The notes under the pieces were generated by a model. The model saw only the letters and a program-made list of their open reading frames with translations, did no database searches and was not told the DNA's origin. Positions 6,616-8,081 of a stretch of DNA of 8,081 bases are shown here, one piece after another; the first letter of the stretch is position 1, and every line of letters starts with the position of its first letter. This DNA is from DATDVD01 sp035290065 (GTDB lineage Bacteria; Pseudomonadota; Gammaproteobacteria; Coxiellales; Coxiellaceae), in NCBI GenBank assembly GCA_035290065.1, contig DATDVD010000086.1:1-8081 (forward strand), given 5' to 3'. A program made the translations under genes and the position numbers.

Positions 6616-6694
6616 GTAGGGGCAGAGCGTGCTCTGCCCGGGAACGCAGCACAAGGTTTAGATTTCGGATGGGCAGACCACGGTCTGCCCCTAC
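6616..6694 (+). repeat. REPIN-like element 2 (79 bases)
   Basis: Canonical copy: GTAG head, hairpin GGGCAGAGC-GT-GCTCTGCCC, a 31-base linker with the core GCAGCACAAGGTTTAG, hairpin GGGCAGACC-AC-GGTCTGCCC, CTAC end. The whole element can also fold on itself, because the 24-base arms are inverted repeats with two differences. Confidence 0.9.
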
Positions 6695-6743
6695 GATGAG
6701 GGGGAAATAAGCAAGGGTGTAACGTTATGCTAGGTCTCTCCGT
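6695..6743 (+). repeat. Conserved 49-base spacer, copy 2
   Basis: This joins elements 2 and 3 and is almost identical to copy 1. The conservation shows that arrays grow by copying an element plus spacer together, not by independent insertions of elements. Confidence 0.85.
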
Positions 6744-6822
6744 GTAGGGGCAGAGCGTGCTCTGCCCGGGAACGTAGTACAAGGTTTAGATTTCGGACGG
6801 GCAGACCACGGTCTGCCCCTAC
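6744..6822 (+). repeat. REPIN-like element 3 (79 bases)
   Basis: This matches element 2 with few changes, for example GTAGTAC for GCAGCAC in the linker and GGAC for GGAT before the right arm. Both hairpin arms are intact. It ends 21 bases before the rsmJ start. Confidence 0.9.
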
Positions 6823-6843
6823 ATTGTAAGTCGGGTTATCCTT

Positions 6844-7590
6844 ATGTTTATGAAAATTGCGGTATTAACGCGAGAAAATTCATTACTTTCTTCAGCAGAG
6901 CAATTAGCATCACGCCTTCATCTTCCCTGCGTTTCTGAAAAAAACGCTGTTTACGACGCTTATTTAGTTCTTACGTCCGATTATTTAGGCTTAGAAACAA
7001 AAGACAAACAAGAAAAATCTTTGGCCGTGGATTTTTTATCGGGAGCTATGCGCTATCGCTTAAAATCCTCCGGCAAAAAACAACTTTTAGCCAAAGCCGT
7101 TGGGCTTAATAAATATGCTTCACTTCGTATATTAGATGCTACCCCCGGCCTAGGACACGATGCGTTTGTGCTGTCTTACTTAGGAGGTGAGGTAGAGTGT
7201 GTGGAACGTTCACCCATTGTCGGTGCGTTATTAGCCGATGCAATCGCACGTGCTAAAAAAGCGGGCCAATTAACAGAACAATCGTTACGTTTGATTATAG
7301 AAGATGCCAAAGAATTTCTGCAGCGCACAACGGTGTCTTATGATGTTATTTATTTAGACCCAATGTTTCCTGATCGAACAAAATCTGCCCTCAATAAAAA
7401 AGCCATGCGAGTACTGGCAGCCTTAGTAGGGAATGATGGGGACGCCGATGCATTGCTTAACATTGCTTTAGAAAAAGCCGTAAAACGCGTAGTGGTTAAA
7501 CGCCCACGTTTAGCCCCTGCATTAAAAGGCCCCTCACCAACTTACACTATTAAGGGAAAGAGCTTACGTTTTGATATTTATCTAATTTAA
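6844..7590 (+). CDS. rsmJ: 16S rRNA (guanine1516-N2)-methyltransferase
   Basis: RsmJ (YhiQ) methylates N2 of G1516 in 16S rRNA on the small subunit, using S-adenosylmethionine. The 248 residues show the family pattern: SLAVDFLSGAMRYR (59-72), LLAKAVGL (81-88), the SAM motif LDATPGLGHDAFVL (97-110), VERSPIVGALL (120-130), the catalytic-loop motif YLDPMFP (170-176) followed by KSALNKKAMRV (180-190), and KRVVVKRP with a C-terminal FDIYLI. Length is normal. The start is uncertain: ATG at 6844 has a weak GGG eight bases upstream, while ATG at 6850 would give the MKI- start usual in the family. The gene is enclosed by repeat arrays on both sides in the same orientation. Any transcription from gshB would have to pass array A. 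Confidence 0.95.
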   Translation: MFMKIAVLTRENSLLSSAEQLASRLHLPCVSEKNAVYDAYLVLTSDYLGLETKDKQEKSLAVDFLSGAMRYRLKSSGKKQLLAKAVGLNKYASLRILDATPGLGHDAFVLSYLGGEVECVERSPIVGALLADAIARAKKAGQLTEQSLRLIIEDAKEFLQRTTVSYDVIYLDPMFPDRTKSALNKKAMRVLAALVGNDGDADALLNIALEKAVKRVVVKRPRLAPALKGPSPTYTIKGKSLRFDIYLI

Positions 7591-7608
7591 AGTAACGTGA
7601 CCCAAAAT

Positions 7609-7686
7609 GTAGGGGCCAGCGTGCTCTGCCCGGGAACGCAGCACAAGGTTTAGGTTTCGGATGGGCAGACCACGGTCTGCCCCTAC
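7609..7686 (+). repeat. REPIN-like element 4 with eroded left arm (78 bases)
   Basis: The left arm reads GGGCCAGCGTGCTCTGCCC where others have GGGCAGAGCGTGCTCTGCCC. One base is lost and another changed, so the local stem is broken beyond AGC/GCT. The linker and right arm are intact. Confidence 0.88.
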
Positions 7687-7735
7687 GATGAGGGTGGAAT
7701 AGGCAAGGGCGGGAGGTTATGCTTGGACTCTCCGT
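7687..7735 (+). repeat. Conserved 49-base spacer, copy 3
   Basis: This joins elements 4 and 5. The ends (GATGAGG and CTCTCCGT) and the TTATGCT centre match the array A spacers. About eight of 49 positions differ, mostly in the middle. Confidence 0.82.
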
Positions 7736-7814
7736 GTAGGGGCAGAGCGTGCTCTGCCCAGGAACGTAGCACAAGGTTTAGGTTTCGGATGGGCAGACCA
7801 CGGTCTGCCCCTAC
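7736..7814 (+). repeat. REPIN-like element 5 (79 bases)
   Basis: An intact copy with both hairpin arms. It ends at CTAC 37 bases before the 3' end of the convergent erpA-like gene. Confidence 0.9.
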
Positions 7815-7851
7815 GTTAATTTGTTCGGTAAAAAAGATATTCCACGCCAAT

Positions 7852-8081
7852 TTATTCAGTAGAAAAAGAGGATCCACACCCGCACGTGGTTTTTGCATTT
7901 GGATTTCGAATAATAAATTGGGCGCCATTCACATCTTCGCGGTAATCGATTTCAGCGCCTTCGAGATATTGCAAACTTAAAGGGTCTACTAATAATTTAA
8001 TGGATAAGCCATGAGAACCTTGACCTTCTGAACCGCCGTCCTCGTCCTCTTCTTCTTCTTCAATAAATTTTTCAATAATCA
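7852..8081 (-). CDS. erpA: A-type Fe-S cluster carrier, ErpA-like (3' part only)
   Basis: A-type carriers receive Fe-S clusters from the Isc scaffold and pass them to apoproteins in the cytoplasm. Only the C-terminal 76 residues are in the window; the start and first cluster cysteine lie beyond the right edge. The visible part contains LLVDPLSLQYLEGAEIDY and FIIRNPNAKTTCGCGSSFS, close to the E. coli ErpA C-terminus, including the CGC pair that binds the cluster. Between an IIEK segment and LSIKLLVDP is an 18-residue acidic, Gly/Ser-containing stretch (EEEEEDEDGGSEGQGSHG, 8008-8061), where E. coli ErpA has only a few residues. IscA or SufA are alternatives, but the VDPxSLQYL-xGxxxDY spacing and NPNAKxTCGCGSSFS favour ErpA. 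It is convergent with rsmJ, with array B between. Confidence 0.88.
   Translation of the reverse strand, partial: IIEKFIEEEEEDEDGGSEGQGSHGLSIKLLVDPLSLQYLEGAEIDYREDVNGAQFIIRNPNAKTTCGCGSSFSTE

Larger units (their letters stand above)
6440..6822 (+). repeat. Array A: three REPIN-like elements with conserved spacers, between gshB and rsmJ
   Basis: This array fills nearly all of the 400-base gap between gshB and rsmJ. It holds elements at 6440-6566 (long variant), 6616-6694 and 6744-6822, joined by two 49-base spacers that differ from each other at about one base. The second and third units repeat with a 128-base period. Each element has a GTAG outer end, a 9-bp hairpin arm, a linker, an inverted hairpin arm and a CTAC outer end. 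The short minus-strand open frames here are translations of the repeat and not genes. The layout matches BIME/REPIN arrays of RAYT-type palindromes. Confidence 0.9.
7609..7814 (+). repeat. Array B: two REPIN-like elements with a conserved spacer, after rsmJ
   Basis: This occupies the convergent gap between rsmJ and the erpA-like gene. Elements at 7609-7686 and 7736-7814 flank a 49-base spacer. It has the same orientation and organisation as array A, so rsmJ lies between direct repeats. Copies within the array share TTTAGGTTTCGG, where array A has TTTAGATTTCGG, which suggests each array evolves as a unit. Confidence 0.9.

Noticed and set aside
6400..6782. Two minus-strand open frames of 61 and 84 codons with near-identical protein sequence
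   Set aside because: They run through the palindromic repeats and read the same repeat text twice, and one extends into the 3' end of gshB. Their similarity comes from the DNA repeat; there is no ribosome site or gene-like composition.
6440..6822. Classic MITE with target-site duplication
   Set aside because: The terminal inverted repeats are clear, but I find no convincing direct duplication at the outer borders, and the GTAG head and tandem organisation fit REPIN/BIME better.
6440..7814. CRISPR array
   Set aside because: The intervals between repeats are near-identical copies of one 49-base sequence, not unique spacers. The elements are long double hairpins, and no cas gene is present.
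7550..7980. Minus- and plus-strand open frames across array B, reaching into rsmJ and the erpA-like gene
   Set aside because: These are translations of the repeat array in several frames. The true coding frames here are rsmJ (+) and the erpA-like gene (-).
1..8081. tRNA, rRNA or riboswitch
   Set aside because: I saw no cloverleaf, rRNA-like segment or known aptamer pattern; the gaps between genes are short or filled by the repeats.

Overview
The window looks like a chromosomal segment of a moderately AT-rich gammaproteobacterium. I lean towards the Legionellales (Coxiella/Rickettsiella/Legionella-like host-associated bacteria). The reasons are a full-length DjlA co-chaperone (called MucZ in Coxiella), the 'ferrooxidans-type' glutamate-cysteine ligase next to gshB, RsmJ, an ErpA-like carrier, and two unrecognised proteins, one of which resembles effector-like ORFs of intracellular bacteria. 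This placement is an inference from gene families and not a database match.

Layout. Positions 1-1278 (+) hold a 425-residue protein of unknown function with a helical body, two ankyrin-like helix pairs and a GC-rich Ala/Pro/Ser tail ending in an Arg run. A 103-base convergent gap follows, with a degenerate GTAG-headed palindrome. From 4185 down to 1382 (-) runs a compact four-gene unit in transcription order: djlA, an unknown 304-residue protein with one hydrophobic segment, rpe, and a small VOC (glyoxalase-fold) protein. The last three overlap by 1 and 4 bases, so translational coupling is likely. Divergent from djlA across only 42 bases is gshA-gshB (4228-6443, +, 4-base overlap), the two-step glutathione pathway. 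rsmJ (6844-7590, +), a 16S rRNA methyltransferase, stands between two repeat arrays. The right edge holds the 3' part of an erpA-like Fe-S carrier gene on the minus strand.

The most unusual content is the repeats. Five copies of a REPIN-like element (GTAG head, 9-bp hairpin, about 31-base linker, inverted hairpin, CTAC end) lie in two arrays, 6440-6822 and 7609-7814, on both sides of rsmJ. Neighbouring copies are joined by a conserved 49-base spacer, giving a repeat unit of 127-128 bases, as in BIME arrays. The two arms of each element differ by a compensatory base-pair swap that keeps both local hairpins intact. The first element carries its linker inverted and duplicated, and its GTAG head supplies the gshB stop codon. 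These arrays look like RAYT-type (REP-associated tyrosine transposase) dispersed palindromes; no transposase gene is in the window.

Functionally the window is mostly housekeeping: redox buffering (gshAB), pentose phosphate metabolism (rpe), chaperone/envelope work (djlA), ribosome modification (rsmJ) and Fe-S delivery (erpA). It also holds two lineage-specific unknown proteins and a mobile palindromic repeat family that has colonised gene ends.
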